From positions 1,890,001-1,954,000 of the forward strand of contig NZ_WMEA01000001.1 of assembly GCF_021735925.1 (NCBI RefSeq): a stretch of 64,000 bases of DNA, given 5' to 3'. Both the position numbers and the translations under genes were made by a program. Under the pieces are notes generated by a model. That model ran no database searches, was not told where the DNA came from, and saw only the letters and a list, made by a program, of their open reading frames with translations. Positions 46,760 through 55,254 of this stretch are shown here, one piece after another (within the stretch, counting starts at the first letter, position 1; every line of letters starts with the position of its first letter). Source of the stretch: Loktanella sp. M215 (GTDB lineage: Bacteria; Pseudomonadota; Alphaproteobacteria; Rhodobacterales; Rhodobacteraceae).

Positions 46760-48142
46760 TTAGGCGGATTCCGGCTCGGTCTGCGTCGCTGACAGCCGGG
46801 CCATGGTGGCAAGATACGTGTCCGTCCAGTGACCGACACTTTCCTTCATCACACCTTTCAGCAGCACCGCATGACGCTCGCGGCGTTCTTCAAGGGGCAT
46901 GGCGAGTGCGGTACGCAGCGCCTCGGCCATCTCTCCGATGTCGTAGGGGTTCACGATCAGGGCCGCCGCCATCTGCTCTGCGGCACCGGCGAATTGCGAC
47001 AGGATCAGCACGCCGGGATCGTCGGGATCCTGTGCCGCGACATATTCCTTGGCGACAAGGTTCATGCCATCGCAGAACGGCGTGACGAACCCGACATCCG
47101 CGGCACGATACAGCGACGCCAGCGTGTCGCGCGGAATGCCGCGATGGATATAGCGGATCGGGGTCCAGTCCAGATCGGAGTGCAGACCGTTCACCTTGCC
47201 GGTGATCCGTTCCATCTCGCTGCGGATGTTCTGGTAGGCTGCGACCTCCTCTCGGGTCGGCGGCGCGATCTGCAGCAAGGACGCGCGCGGATTGTCGTCA
47301 CGCCGCGCCTCAAGGTAGCGGCCGAAGGCGCGCAGGCGGTTGTCCAGCCCCTTGGAATAATCCAGCCGGTCCACGCCGATCACCAACCGCTCATCCGGCG
47401 CGAGACTAAGCAGATCGCGCCCGCTCCCTCGCGTGGCCTCTGCGGCAAAGGCCGCGGCGTCGATCCCAATCGGAAAGCTGCGAATCTCGAATCCGCGGTT
47501 GCGGTAACGCAGCGATCCGTCGCGCAACTGCTCTGCCCCGGCCAGGCTGCGATACATTTCCAGCGCGGCGGCGACGTCGCGCTGCGTCTGCAAACCGACA
47601 AGGTCGAAGCTGGCGATCCACTGGGGAAAGATGTCGTGTTCCGGCAGGGCCATCAGGTCGTGAACGGCCGGGAAGGGGATATGGTGAAAATAGCCCAGCG
47701 TCGCGGTCACACCTTCGGCGCGCAGACAGGCGGCCAGCGGCAAGAAGTGATAATCGTGGATCCAGACCTGATCGTCGGGCTGCAGATCGCGCGCCATCAT
47801 CTTTGCCAGACGGCGGTTCACACCCAAATAGCTTTCGAAATCGCCGCCATTCAGCGCCATCAGATCGGCGCGGCGGTGACACAGGGGCCACAGCACCGAA
47901 TTGGCGTAGCCCAGGTAATAACCCTCATGCTCGGCCTGCGTCAGATCGAAGGTGCGCATGTCATAGCTGTCGCCGGGCACGTCTGTCAGCGTATCGTCAG
48001 CGGTCGCCGTGATTTCACCGGACGTGCCGTACCAGATGCCGCCTTGTGTTGTCAGGCATTCGTGCAACGCCACGACCAGCCCGCCAGCCGGCGGGCCGTC
48101 AGAGGGGACTCGGTTCGAGACGACGATCAGGCGCCCGGTCAT
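46760..48142 (-). CDS. otsA: Trehalose-6-phosphate synthase
   Basis: Glycosyltransferase family 20 enzyme joining UDP-glucose and glucose-6-phosphate; 460 residues. Markers: VVSNRV and AGGLVVAL at the N-terminal acceptor loop, WIHDYHFLPLA, and GVDRLDYSKGLDNRLRAF for the donor site, with DGMNLVAKEYVA near the C-terminus. The ATG overlaps the otsB stop (ATGA). Trehalose is a compatible solute; the galU gene at the operon head supplies its donor sugar. Confidence 0.95.
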   Translation of the reverse strand: MTGRLIVVSNRVPSDGPPAGGLVVALHECLTTQGGIWYGTSGEITATADDTLTDVPGDSYDMRTFDLTQAEHEGYYLGYANSVLWPLCHRRADLMALNGGDFESYLGVNRRLAKMMARDLQPDDQVWIHDYHFLPLAACLRAEGVTATLGYFHHIPFPAVHDLMALPEHDIFPQWIASFDLVGLQTQRDVAAALEMYRSLAGAEQLRDGSLRYRNRGFEIRSFPIGIDAAAFAAEATRGSGRDLLSLAPDERLVIGVDRLDYSKGLDNRLRAFGRYLEARRDDNPRASLLQIAPPTREEVAAYQNIRSEMERITGKVNGLHSDLDWTPIRYIHRGIPRDTLASLYRAADVGFVTPFCDGMNLVAKEYVAAQDPDDPGVLILSQFAGAAEQMAAALIVNPYDIGEMAEALRTALAMPLEERRERHAVLLKGVMKESVGHWTDTYLATMARLSATQTEPESA

Positions 48143-48888
48143 GCGGCACCTTGCGCGGTCAAGTCCTGCAGCAGACGCCGCACCGCTGCGGGATCGGGCA
48201 GGCGGTAAGCGGCACAGGTGTCGCCGTCGCCCACGCGAATGCTGAAACCGCCCCGTTCATTTGCGACGACCATCGCCTCTTCATCGGTGACGTCGTCGCC
48301 GATGACGGTGGGACGGATGCCCTTTGGCTGATCGTCCATGACCCTGCGCACCGCCCCCGCCTTGCTGGCATCGGCGGGCCGGATCTCATAGGCCATCTTC
48401 GAGGTGTGGAGCTCCATCCCATCGGCCGCATCCGCAATGCCTTGGGCGGCGACAAGGGCGTCATTCGCCGCATCGGGCGCGCCGCGATAATGAATGACGG
48501 CCCCGGTATCCTTGGTTTCCAGCGTCAGACCGGCGACTGCGGCAACGTCCTTGCGCGCCCGCGTCTGGACATCTGCAACGACTTTGCTGCCGACCAGCGC
48601 GTGGCGCGCCAATGTGCCGTTGCGCCGCGCCTCTGCCCCATGTGCACCGAAGATATCGCCGGGAAAGTCAGGCAAAAACCGCTCCAGCGTCGCAATTTCG
48701 CGACCGGACACGAGGGCCAACCGCCCGTCAAGACGGCGATGCAGACGCGACAAAAGCTCGGACAGATCGGCCGGCACCGTGATGCCATCCGGCGTCGGTG
48801 CCAGTTCGACCAATGTCCCGTCGAAGTCGAGGAAGAGGTAGATGTCGTCGGTCGTCAGATTGCTTAATATGTCGGCGCTCTCTGTCAT
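48139..48888 (-). CDS. otsB: Trehalose-6-phosphate phosphatase
   Basis: HAD-superfamily phosphatase of 249 residues giving free trehalose. Motif I is FLDFDGTLVELAPTPD with the nucleophile Asp, motif II is LVSGREIATLERFLP, and motif IV is IGDDVTDEEAM. I chose the ATG at 48888, which overlaps the galU stop; an upstream in-frame start at 48963 would lie within galU. The operon order galU-otsB-otsA places the phosphatase before the synthase. Confidence 0.93.
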   Translation of the reverse strand: MTESADILSNLTTDDIYLFLDFDGTLVELAPTPDGITVPADLSELLSRLHRRLDGRLALVSGREIATLERFLPDFPGDIFGAHGAEARRNGTLARHALVGSKVVADVQTRARKDVAAVAGLTLETKDTGAVIHYRGAPDAANDALVAAQGIADAADGMELHTSKMAYEIRPADASKAGAVRRVMDDQPKGIRPTVIGDDVTDEEAMVVANERGGFSIRVGDGDTCAAYRLPDPAAVRRLLQDLTAQGAA

Positions 48889-49727
48889 TCCGCCGCCAGA
48901 GCGCAGGCCAGTTCCGCCGCGCGGGCGTTTGCCGCCCCCAGCAAACCCGCGTGCGATCCGCAATCGTGGCGCGACCCGGAAAACCGGAATCCGGACAGCG
49001 CCAAGTCCCGCGCATCGGCGGCAATCGCGTCGGTCAGCTGGTATTCGCCGCCTGCACCGGGTTCCAGTGCGCGAAGCGCATCAAAGATTCGCGTATCAAG
49101 AATGTAGCGGCCCACTGCGGCCAATCGCGAAGGTGCGACGTCTGGTGAGGGCTTTTCCACCAGTTCGGACGCCTGTACGATCCGGCCGACCGATGCATCG
49201 GCCAAGGGCCGGAATATGCCGTATTTCGATACGTCCTGCTCTGGCACATCCATGGCCGCGATCATGTGACCGGCCTCGTAGGCTTCTGCCATCTCTGGCA
49301 GGCAGGACCGCCCGAGGATGACGTCATCGGGCAGGATCACGCCGAAAGCGTCGCCGCGCACATGGTCAGCGGCCATCAGCACAGCATGACCCAGCCCCAG
49401 CGGTTCTTCCTGATCGACAAAGATTACTTCGACATCCCGCCCGAGCGTGATGTCCTCGAGCGCGTGCGCCAGTTGCGCCTTGCCGTCGTTTTTCAGCACG
49501 CCCAACAGCTCTGCATCGGGCTGAAGATATTCATTGATGGCCCGTTTGGACGCATGGGTGATGAACACAAGGCGCTTGGCACCGGCGGCAAGGGCCTCAT
49601 CGACTGCGAACTGCAGGATCGGCTTGTCGTAGACCGGCAGCAGCTCTTTCGGCACCGACTTTGTCACCGGCAGGAGGCGGGTTCCGCGACCGGCAACCGG
49701 AAAGACGACGGTATCCAAGACTGGCAT
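48885..49727 (-). CDS. galU: UTP-glucose-1-phosphate uridylyltransferase
   Basis: Makes UDP-glucose from glucose-1-phosphate and UTP; 280 residues. PVAGRGTRLLPVTKSVPKEL is the nucleotide-binding signature, then YDKPILQFAVDEALAAG, GLGHAVLMA, GVILPDDVIL and KYGIFRPL. The ATG at 49727 has AGGAGATC upstream. The C-terminus is a little shorter than in E. coli GalU (302), but the catalytic core is complete. Other glycan pathways also need this enzyme, so trehalose may not be its only use. Confidence 0.93.
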   Translation of the reverse strand: MPVLDTVVFPVAGRGTRLLPVTKSVPKELLPVYDKPILQFAVDEALAAGAKRLVFITHASKRAINEYLQPDAELLGVLKNDGKAQLAHALEDITLGRDVEVIFVDQEEPLGLGHAVLMAADHVRGDAFGVILPDDVILGRSCLPEMAEAYEAGHMIAAMDVPEQDVSKYGIFRPLADASVGRIVQASELVEKPSPDVAPSRLAAVGRYILDTRIFDALRALEPGAGGEYQLTDAIAADARDLALSGFRFSGSRHDCGSHAGLLGAANARAAELACALAAE

Positions 49728-50044
49728 GTGATGATCTCCTGAAAGTGATGCTGCACTTGCATAACACCTGCGAGCGGCATCTGTTCCAGCCGCGTATTTG
49801 AATCCAGCGCAGGCGCAGGCGATTTGCCGCGCAACTGGGCGATGTGTCGGAAATTCCAGCAACCTGAGGATGGCAAAGGACCGCTGCCGCCTGCGGGCAA
49901 GAGGCGCGTGGCCCCTGTGGGTGCTGTCCAAGATGATCGCAACCCTGCCGATCAGTCCAGATTCGCCTATCCGAACGGGTCATCCGCCCCATTTGCGGCA
50001 CTAAAACTCCCCAAAAGGTTCCACGTCGGCAACGCGAAACGGTA
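49728..50044. other. 317-base gap between galU and the rsuA-like gene
   Basis: This holds the upstream region of the galU-otsB-otsA operon. I see the candidate promoter at 49761-49787. Short open frames here on the + strand have no ribosome-binding site, no recognisable product and normal shadow-like composition, so I call no gene. No clear terminator for a convergent unit is needed, since both flanking genes are on the minus strand. Confidence 0.6.
49761..49787 (-). promoter_or_regulatory. Possible promoter of galU-otsB-otsA
   Basis: Reading the minus strand, GGAAC is followed by 17 bases and GTTAT, 34 bases above the galU ATG. The pair resembles ECF/EcfG general-stress promoters (GGAAC-N16/17-cGTT), which control otsA in rhizobia. 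The match is imperfect, with T where C is expected, and many Rhodobacterales lack this system. Confidence 0.25.
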
Positions 50045-50806
50045 TCACATGACGGATGCCGGATCGTCGTCACCTTGAAAAATCAGCGCGATGTCCTGTG
50101 CGTTCAGCACTTTCCACTGACCAGGCGCAATATCATCGGGCAGAGACAGACCGCCCAAGGCTTCACGGTGCAGGGCCGCGACGTGGTTGCCCGTGGCCGC
50201 GAACATGCGGCGCACCTGATGATACCGCCCCTCGGTCACGGAAAGCAGGGCTTCAGTGTCCGAGATCACCTGAAGATCAGCCGGCGCCAACGGCTTGTCC
50301 TCATTCTGCAGCATGAATGCGCCAGAGGCAAAGAGCGCCGCTTCGGTGCCGTCAAGCGGCCGGACCAGCGTCGCGCGATAGGTTTTGGTCACGTGATGCT
50401 TGGGACTGATGATGCGGTGCAGCAGGTCGCCGTCATCGGTCAGCAACAGCAGTCCCGAGGTCTGTCTGTCCAGACGGCCGATGGTCGAGATGGTCGGTGT
50501 ACGCGCACGCCAGCGCTGTGGCAGAAGATCATAGACCAGCGCACCATCCTCCTTGTGGGAACACGTCACGCCCAAAGGCTTGTTCATGAGGATGACCAGC
50601 CCCGCGAGGGGATCGAGCGGTTCGCCCCGGACGGTCATGCGCGCCGGCAGATCAGACGTGACGGGAATGCGTGATGTAACATCCCGAAGCGCAGCGCCAT
50701 CAAGCGTGATACCGCCCGCGCGTCCCATACGCGCCACATCATTGCGCGACCCATAGCCAAGAGACGACAAAAGCCTGTCGACACGCGAGGTCAGGACCTT
50801 GGACAT
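50045..50806 (-). CDS. RsuA/RluB-family pseudouridine synthase
   Basis: Isomerises specific uridines in rRNA; 253 residues. An N-terminal S4-type domain (VDRLLSSLGYGSRNDVARM) precedes the catalytic domain with GRLDRQTSGLLLLTDDG, where the Asp is the nucleophile, and the EGRYHQVRRMFA segment. The layout is closest to RsuA (16S rRNA U516), but RluE or RluB cannot be excluded from sequence alone. I chose ATG 50806; a GTG two codons upstream is an alternative. Confidence 0.88.
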   Translation of the reverse strand: MSKVLTSRVDRLLSSLGYGSRNDVARMGRAGGITLDGAALRDVTSRIPVTSDLPARMTVRGEPLDPLAGLVILMNKPLGVTCSHKEDGALVYDLLPQRWRARTPTISTIGRLDRQTSGLLLLTDDGDLLHRIISPKHHVTKTYRATLVRPLDGTEAALFASGAFMLQNEDKPLAPADLQVISDTEALLSVTEGRYHQVRRMFAATGNHVAALHREALGGLSLPDDIAPGQWKVLNAQDIALIFQGDDDPASVM

Positions 50807-50926
50807 TCGCACCCCCGCTGAAACCGGCCTAACCTATACCAGTCATTCGTCCGCAAAGCAGCACTCGGTCGGCACCCCGGCGGACGTGACCGACGCAGCA
50901 CCGTTCATGCCGGTCGCGGATTCAGA

Positions 50927-52165
50927 TCAGGCGGCCTTTTCCAGGCCGAAGGCATCGTGCAAGGCCTGCACGGCCAGTTCGACGTACTTGCGGTCGATCA
51001 GCACGCTGATCTTGATTTCCGACGTCGTGATCACCTTTATGTTGATCCCTTCGTCACGCAGCGTGGCGAACATCTTGGCGGCGACGCCCGCGTGGCTGCG
51101 CATGCCTATGCCGACAATGCTGACCTTGGCGACGCCTTCGTCGGCAACCAGATCGTGGAAATTGATCGACCCGTCGGCTTTCGCCTCTTCCATCGCCTTC
51201 TGCGCGCGCATCACCTGATCGACGGGGCAGGAAAAGGTCATGTCCGTGCGACCCTCTTCGCTGATGTTCTGCACGATCATGTCGACGTTGACGCCGGCGG
51301 TCGCCAGCGGGCCGAAGATCGCGGCGGCGATGCCGGGCCGGTCGGCGACCGAGATCAGCGTCATCTTCGCCTCGTCGCGCGAATAGGCCACACCGGCCAC
51401 GACATTGCTTTCCATGATGTCCTCCTCGGCGCACACCAGCGTGCCCGCGTTATCAGATGGTTCCTCGAACGACGACAGCACCCGCAGCTTCACGCCAAAG
51501 CGCATGGCGAGTTCCACCGACCGCGTCTGCAGCACCTTCGCCCCCAGCGACGCCAGTTCCAGCATCTCCTCGAAGGCGATGCGGTCCAGTTTGCGGGCTT
51601 TCCGGACGATGCGCGGATCGGTCGTGTAGACGCCGTCGACGTCCGTATAGATGTCGCAGCGTTCCGCACCGAAGGCGGCGGCAAAGGCGACCGCGGTCGT
51701 GTCGGACCCGCCACGCCCCAGCGTCGTGATCCGCCCCTCTGGGCTGACGCCCTGAAAGCCTGCGACCACGGCGACCTTCATGCCTTGGGCGAATTTCGCA
51801 TTGATGTTGTCGGGGGGGATCGCGTCGATCCGGGCGTTGGCGTGGGCGGATGTCGTCTGGACCGGCACCTGCCAGCCCTGCCAACTGCGCGCGGGAATGT
51901 CCATTTCCTGCAACCGCAGTGCCATCAGACCGGCGGTCACATTCTCGCCGCTTGCCGTCACCGCGTCGTATTCGCGCGCGTCGTACAGGGGCGAGGTCTC
52001 GTTCACCCAACCCACCAGTTCGTTGGTCTTGCCCGACATGGCCGACACCACGACGATCACGTCGTAGCCATTTGCCACCTCAAGCGCCACGCGCTTTGAT
52101 GCGCGGGCGATCCGGTCGATGTTGGCGACCGATGTGCCGCCGAATTTCATCACGAGTATGGGCAT
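50927..52165 (-). CDS. lysC: Aspartate kinase
   Basis: First step of lysine, threonine and methionine synthesis, phosphorylating aspartate. The 412 residues contain VMKFGGTSVAN, the kinase core with GRGGSDTTAVAFAAAF and DVDGVYTTDPRIV, and two C-terminal ACT domains (from about 265) for feedback control. It is the monofunctional alpha/beta-type enzyme without a homoserine dehydrogenase fusion. It stands alone; the SDR gene upstream is separated by the terminator-like element at 52241-52301. Confidence 0.96.
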   Translation of the reverse strand: MPILVMKFGGTSVANIDRIARASKRVALEVANGYDVIVVVSAMSGKTNELVGWVNETSPLYDAREYDAVTASGENVTAGLMALRLQEMDIPARSWQGWQVPVQTTSAHANARIDAIPPDNINAKFAQGMKVAVVAGFQGVSPEGRITTLGRGGSDTTAVAFAAAFGAERCDIYTDVDGVYTTDPRIVRKARKLDRIAFEEMLELASLGAKVLQTRSVELAMRFGVKLRVLSSFEEPSDNAGTLVCAEEDIMESNVVAGVAYSRDEAKMTLISVADRPGIAAAIFGPLATAGVNVDMIVQNISEEGRTDMTFSCPVDQVMRAQKAMEEAKADGSINFHDLVADEGVAKVSIVGIGMRSHAGVAAKMFATLRDEGINIKVITTSEIKISVLIDRKYVELAVQALHDAFGLEKAA

Positions 52166-52240
52166 GACGCGTCCCTTGCCTGTCTGCGCCGCCCTTTACG
52201 CGACGTTGTCCCCAAGGGCAATCCACCCGCCAACCGGTCC

Positions 52241-52301
52241 CCGCTTCTTCTGGTTAAAAATACTTCGGGGGGCCGTGGCACACGGCGGGGGCAGCGCCCC
52301 C
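52241..52301 (-). terminator. Terminator-like intergenic element after the SDR gene
   Basis: On the minus strand, downstream of the SDR gene: hairpin GGGGGC-GCT-GCCCCC (52301-52287), a second small hairpin CCGTG-TGC-CACGG (52285-52273), then CCGAAGTATTTTTAACCAG and AAGAAGCGG. The T5 run follows the hairpins, so it can end SDR transcription before lysC. From general familiarity, hairpins followed by AGTATTTTT and an ACCAGAAGAAG tail recur between genes in Rhodobacteraceae. Confidence 0.65.
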
Positions 52302-52319
52302 TCAGCGCTTGATCATGTT

Positions 52320-52964
52320 TCAGAACGCGTGATCCTGCCCGTCCCAAGTCTTGAAGCAGCCTGTGCTGTCCAGTGACAGGTCAGCGAACCGGTCAAGCAA
52401 CCCGTTTGCCGCCTGCACGGGTGTGATCGCGGCAGAACTGCCGCCCATGTCGGTCTGCACCCAGCCGGGGTGATAGATACCAACCGCGATACCGTCGCCC
52501 TTCAGGTCGACGGCCAGATTGCGGCCAAGGTTCAGGACAGCCGCCTTTGATGCGCGATAGATATAGGATCCACCCGGTGCATTCGTATCGGACGCCATCT
52601 GGCTTGAGATGATTGCGATCTTGCCGCCCGCCGCGCGCAGGTTCGGCAACAGCGCCTGTATGGTCAGGAAGACGCCCGTGACGTTCACCGCCATCGCCTG
52701 CGCCCAAAGGTCTGCGGTCAGGTCTTCGAGGGGCAGACCCTTTTCGACGTAGACACCTGCATTGCACACTAGCAGATCCAGCGGTGTGTCGCCGAAATCC
52801 TTTGCCATCTGGCTGACCGATCCCGGATCAGCCACGTCCAGCCGCAGCATGTCGGTGGTCGGTGCGTCGCGGTGGGTGCCGGTCACGGCTTCTCCCTTGT
52901 CGCGAAAGGCGTCAAACATCGCGTGGCCAATGCCGCGGTTGGCACCGGTGATAAGAGTCGTCAT
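52320..52964 (-). CDS. Short-chain dehydrogenase/reductase (C-factor-like)
   Basis: Short SDR of 214 residues: LITGANRGIGHAMFDAF, LLVCNAGVYVEKG, the active-site Ser in IISSQMAS, and the Tyr-xxx-Lys in YIYRASKAAVLNLG. PGWVQTDMGG and the early C-terminus match the C-factor/YciK-like group of short SDRs that lack a long substrate domain. Substrate unknown. It follows the DUF1178 gene by 12 bases and is probably co-transcribed with it. Confidence 0.88.
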   Translation of the reverse strand: MTTLITGANRGIGHAMFDAFRDKGEAVTGTHRDAPTTDMLRLDVADPGSVSQMAKDFGDTPLDLLVCNAGVYVEKGLPLEDLTADLWAQAMAVNVTGVFLTIQALLPNLRAAGGKIAIISSQMASDTNAPGGSYIYRASKAAVLNLGRNLAVDLKGDGIAVGIYHPGWVQTDMGGSSAAITPVQAANGLLDRFADLSLDSTGCFKTWDGQDHAF

Positions 52965-52976
52965 GGGCTCAGTCTC

Positions 52977-53363
52977 CTAGTTGGTGCGCCGCCGCGGCAA
53001 GAAGGGCAGCGGCAGCACGGGAATATCGTCTGCGATCAGTGCGCGCACCTGCGCGCCGTTGGCCTGCCCGATGATCGGACGGTTCGGCGCGTCTCCGTCG
53101 TGGATCGCGCGCGCCTCGGCAGCAAAGCGGTCGCCGACGTCCTCGGACGTGGCCTCGACATGGGCACGCAGTTTTTCCAGTGCAGTCGGTGCGGCCTTTT
53201 CGGTCGCAACAGCCGGGGCCATCACCGTTTTCGTGATCTGTACCGAACCGCAGGTGGTGCACGACAGCTGGCCCGCATGTGCCAACGCCTGATAGGCATC
53301 GGCTGACCGGAACCAGCTGTCGAAGCGGTGTGATTTCTCGCAGGTGAAGGTGTAGCGGATCAA
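52977..53363 (-). CDS. DUF1178 family protein
   Basis: Conserved alphaproteobacterial protein of 128 residues, function unknown. The N-terminus MIRYTFTCEKSHRFDSWFRS and the CTTCGS pair form a probable zinc ribbon with the first Cys-x-x-x-His. KTVMAPAVAT follows the ribbon, as in the family. It lies 61 bases from the NUDIX gene, same strand, and 12 bases before the SDR. Confidence 0.85.
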   Translation of the reverse strand: MIRYTFTCEKSHRFDSWFRSADAYQALAHAGQLSCTTCGSVQITKTVMAPAVATEKAAPTALEKLRAHVEATSEDVGDRFAAEARAIHDGDAPNRPIIGQANGAQVRALIADDIPVLPLPFLPRRRTN

Positions 53364-53424
53364 GGGGACGTGTCCGTTGCAATGTCATCCGAAGATAGGC
53401 GAAGGCCGCCCGGATGCAACGCCC

Positions 53425-53907
53425 TTACAGCCCGGTGGGATCAAAGTGTTCGACAATGCGCCGCAGTGCCGGCTCTGCCAGTTTCGACGCGGCCGCCTGC
53501 AGCGGGAACCATTTGCGACGGCGTTCGCGGCGTTCGGGCCAGTCGCTCGACACCTCCATCACCTCCAGCGGATAGACCATGACGACGACAGGCGTGGTCC
53601 GTTTCGACAGCGGTTTGACGTAGGAGTAGACGCCAAGGCAGCGATCGACCGGGCGGCCTGTCAGCCCCGCTTCCTCCCAGGCTTCGGTCGCAGCGGCCTC
53701 TGCGGGGGTCTGCTTGTGCATCGGCCAGCCTTTGGGCACGATCCAGCGTTTGGTGCGGCGCGAGGTGATCAGGCAAACCTCGACTTCACCGTCTGCCGTA
53801 CGGCGCCAACACAGGGCGGCGAACTGGCCGCGCACATCGGTTTTGCCGCCGCGCAGTTTCAGCGGCAGTTGTCCGCGCCGGGGGGCAGGGGTGGAGTCTG
53901 TGGCCAA
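53425..53907 (-). CDS. NUDIX hydrolase
   Basis: Hydrolase of nucleoside-diphosphate-linked compounds. The NUDIX box lies in PKGWPMHKQTPAEAAATEAW and the next residues EEAGL, with the catalytic Glu pairs in place; WIVPKGWPM recalls the diphosphoinositol-polyphosphate phosphohydrolase branch. I place the start at a TTG, 53907 (160 residues), because family members begin shortly before LPLKLRGGKTDVR and because the next in-frame ATG, 53982, would overlap the start of the divergent deacetylase gene by 56 bases. Start uncertain; function broad. Confidence 0.8.
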   Translation of the reverse strand: MATDSTPAPRRGQLPLKLRGGKTDVRGQFAALCWRRTADGEVEVCLITSRRTKRWIVPKGWPMHKQTPAEAAATEAWEEAGLTGRPVDRCLGVYSYVKPLSKRTTPVVVMVYPLEVMEVSSDWPERRERRRKWFPLQAAASKLAEPALRRIVEHFDPTGL

Positions 53908-53926
53908 AGGTCTTACATCCCGTGAT

Positions 53927-55084
53927 ATGAACCTCGTGGTCCCACACACAAATGACGTCCGCAAGACGGAACCGGTCTTCATCGGGTCAGAGATCTATCG
54001 CCATTCATCCTACGGACCGTTCCATCCGCTGCGGGTGCCGCGCGTGTCGACCGTCATGGACCTGTGCCGCGCCATGGGCTGGATCGCACCGGGACAATAC
54101 ATGACCTCGCCCCGGGCCAAGCCCGCAGCCCTGCTGTCGTTTCACACACCGGACTATATCGCCGCCCTGCAACGGGCAGAGGCGACACAGTCCGTGACCG
54201 AGACCGACCGCTTGCGCCACGGCCTTGGCACGTCGAACAATCCGGTATTCCCCGAGATGTATCGCCGCCCCGCGACCTCTGCTGGGGCTGCCCTGCTGGC
54301 GGGAGAGCTCTTGCGCCATCCGGGCACCGTCTTTACCCCCGCTGGCGGCACCCATCACGGCTTTCCCGACCGGGCCGGCGGGTTCTGTTACCTGAACGAT
54401 CCGGTTCTGGGGATACAGTCCCTGCGCCGCAACGGGGCGGCCCGCATCGCCTATCTGGACATCGATGCGCACCATTGCGACGGGGTGGACCATGCCTTTC
54501 GCGGCGATCCGGACACGCTGCTGATCTCGACCCACGAGGCCGGGCGCTGGCCGCGCACCGGGCCGCTGACGGATGCGGGGGCCGGAAACGTCTTCAACGT
54601 GCCCTTGCCGCCGGGGGCTTGCGATGACGACATGGCGCTGGTCCGCGACCGCGTGATCCTGCCGGCGCTGGCCGCCTTTCGTCCCGATGCCATCGTGCTG
54701 CAATGCGGGGCCGATGCAGTGCAGGAGGATCCGCAGTCCCGGCTGTCCCTGTCCAACACGGCGCACTGGGCCATCCTGCGTGCCATCCGCAGGTTGGCAC
54801 CGCGCCTGATGGTACTGGGCGGCGGCGGCTATAACCCGTGGAGTGTCGGGCGTCTTTGGTCCGGCAACTGGGCGATCCTGAACGATCTGCCGATTCCCGA
54901 GGTCCTGCCGCCCGCCGCGCAGGCCGTGCTGGCAGCCCTGCGGTGGGACGGGCAGCGCCGCGTCATGGTGCCGCCGCCACACTGGATCACGACCTTGCGC
55001 GATCCGCCGCGCCACGGCGCTGTCCATGACGCAAGCCGCGCAGCCTGTGACCATCTGTCGGCACGCCTGACCGCCTGGGTCTGA
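53927..55084 (+). CDS. Histone deacetylase / acetoin utilisation (AcuC-like) family protein
   Basis: Zinc amidohydrolase of 385 residues, arginase/deacetylase fold. Ligands and catalytic residues are visible: GGTHHGFPDRAGGFC (His-His pair), LDIDAHHCDGVDHAF (Asp and His ligands), STHEAGRWPRTG, QCGADAVQEDP (Asp ligand), and the catalytic Tyr in GGGGYNPW. Bacterial members deacetylate acetyl-CoA synthetase or polyamines; the substrate here is unknown. It diverges from the NUDIX gene with only about 20 bases between starts, so promoters must lie inside coding sequence. Confidence 0.92.
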   Translation: MNLVVPHTNDVRKTEPVFIGSEIYRHSSYGPFHPLRVPRVSTVMDLCRAMGWIAPGQYMTSPRAKPAALLSFHTPDYIAALQRAEATQSVTETDRLRHGLGTSNNPVFPEMYRRPATSAGAALLAGELLRHPGTVFTPAGGTHHGFPDRAGGFCYLNDPVLGIQSLRRNGAARIAYLDIDAHHCDGVDHAFRGDPDTLLISTHEAGRWPRTGPLTDAGAGNVFNVPLPPGACDDDMALVRDRVILPALAAFRPDAIVLQCGADAVQEDPQSRLSLSNTAHWAILRAIRRLAPRLMVLGGGGYNPWSVGRLWSGNWAILNDLPIPEVLPPAAQAVLAALRWDGQRRVMVPPPHWITTLRDPPRHGAVHDASRAACDHLSARLTAWV

Positions 55085-55254
55085 TGCGCCCTTGCGGTCG
55101 GGCCGCACAGACGGGATAGTCCGCCAAATGCAAGCGCGAGGACGAAGATGACCGGGCAGGTTCACAAAAGCCGCCCCGACCTGCCGGGTCGCCCGGACGG
55201 TTCAGGGCGGTCGTCCGCCGCGCGTCCTGTGACACGGTCGCGGGTGGCACGCTG

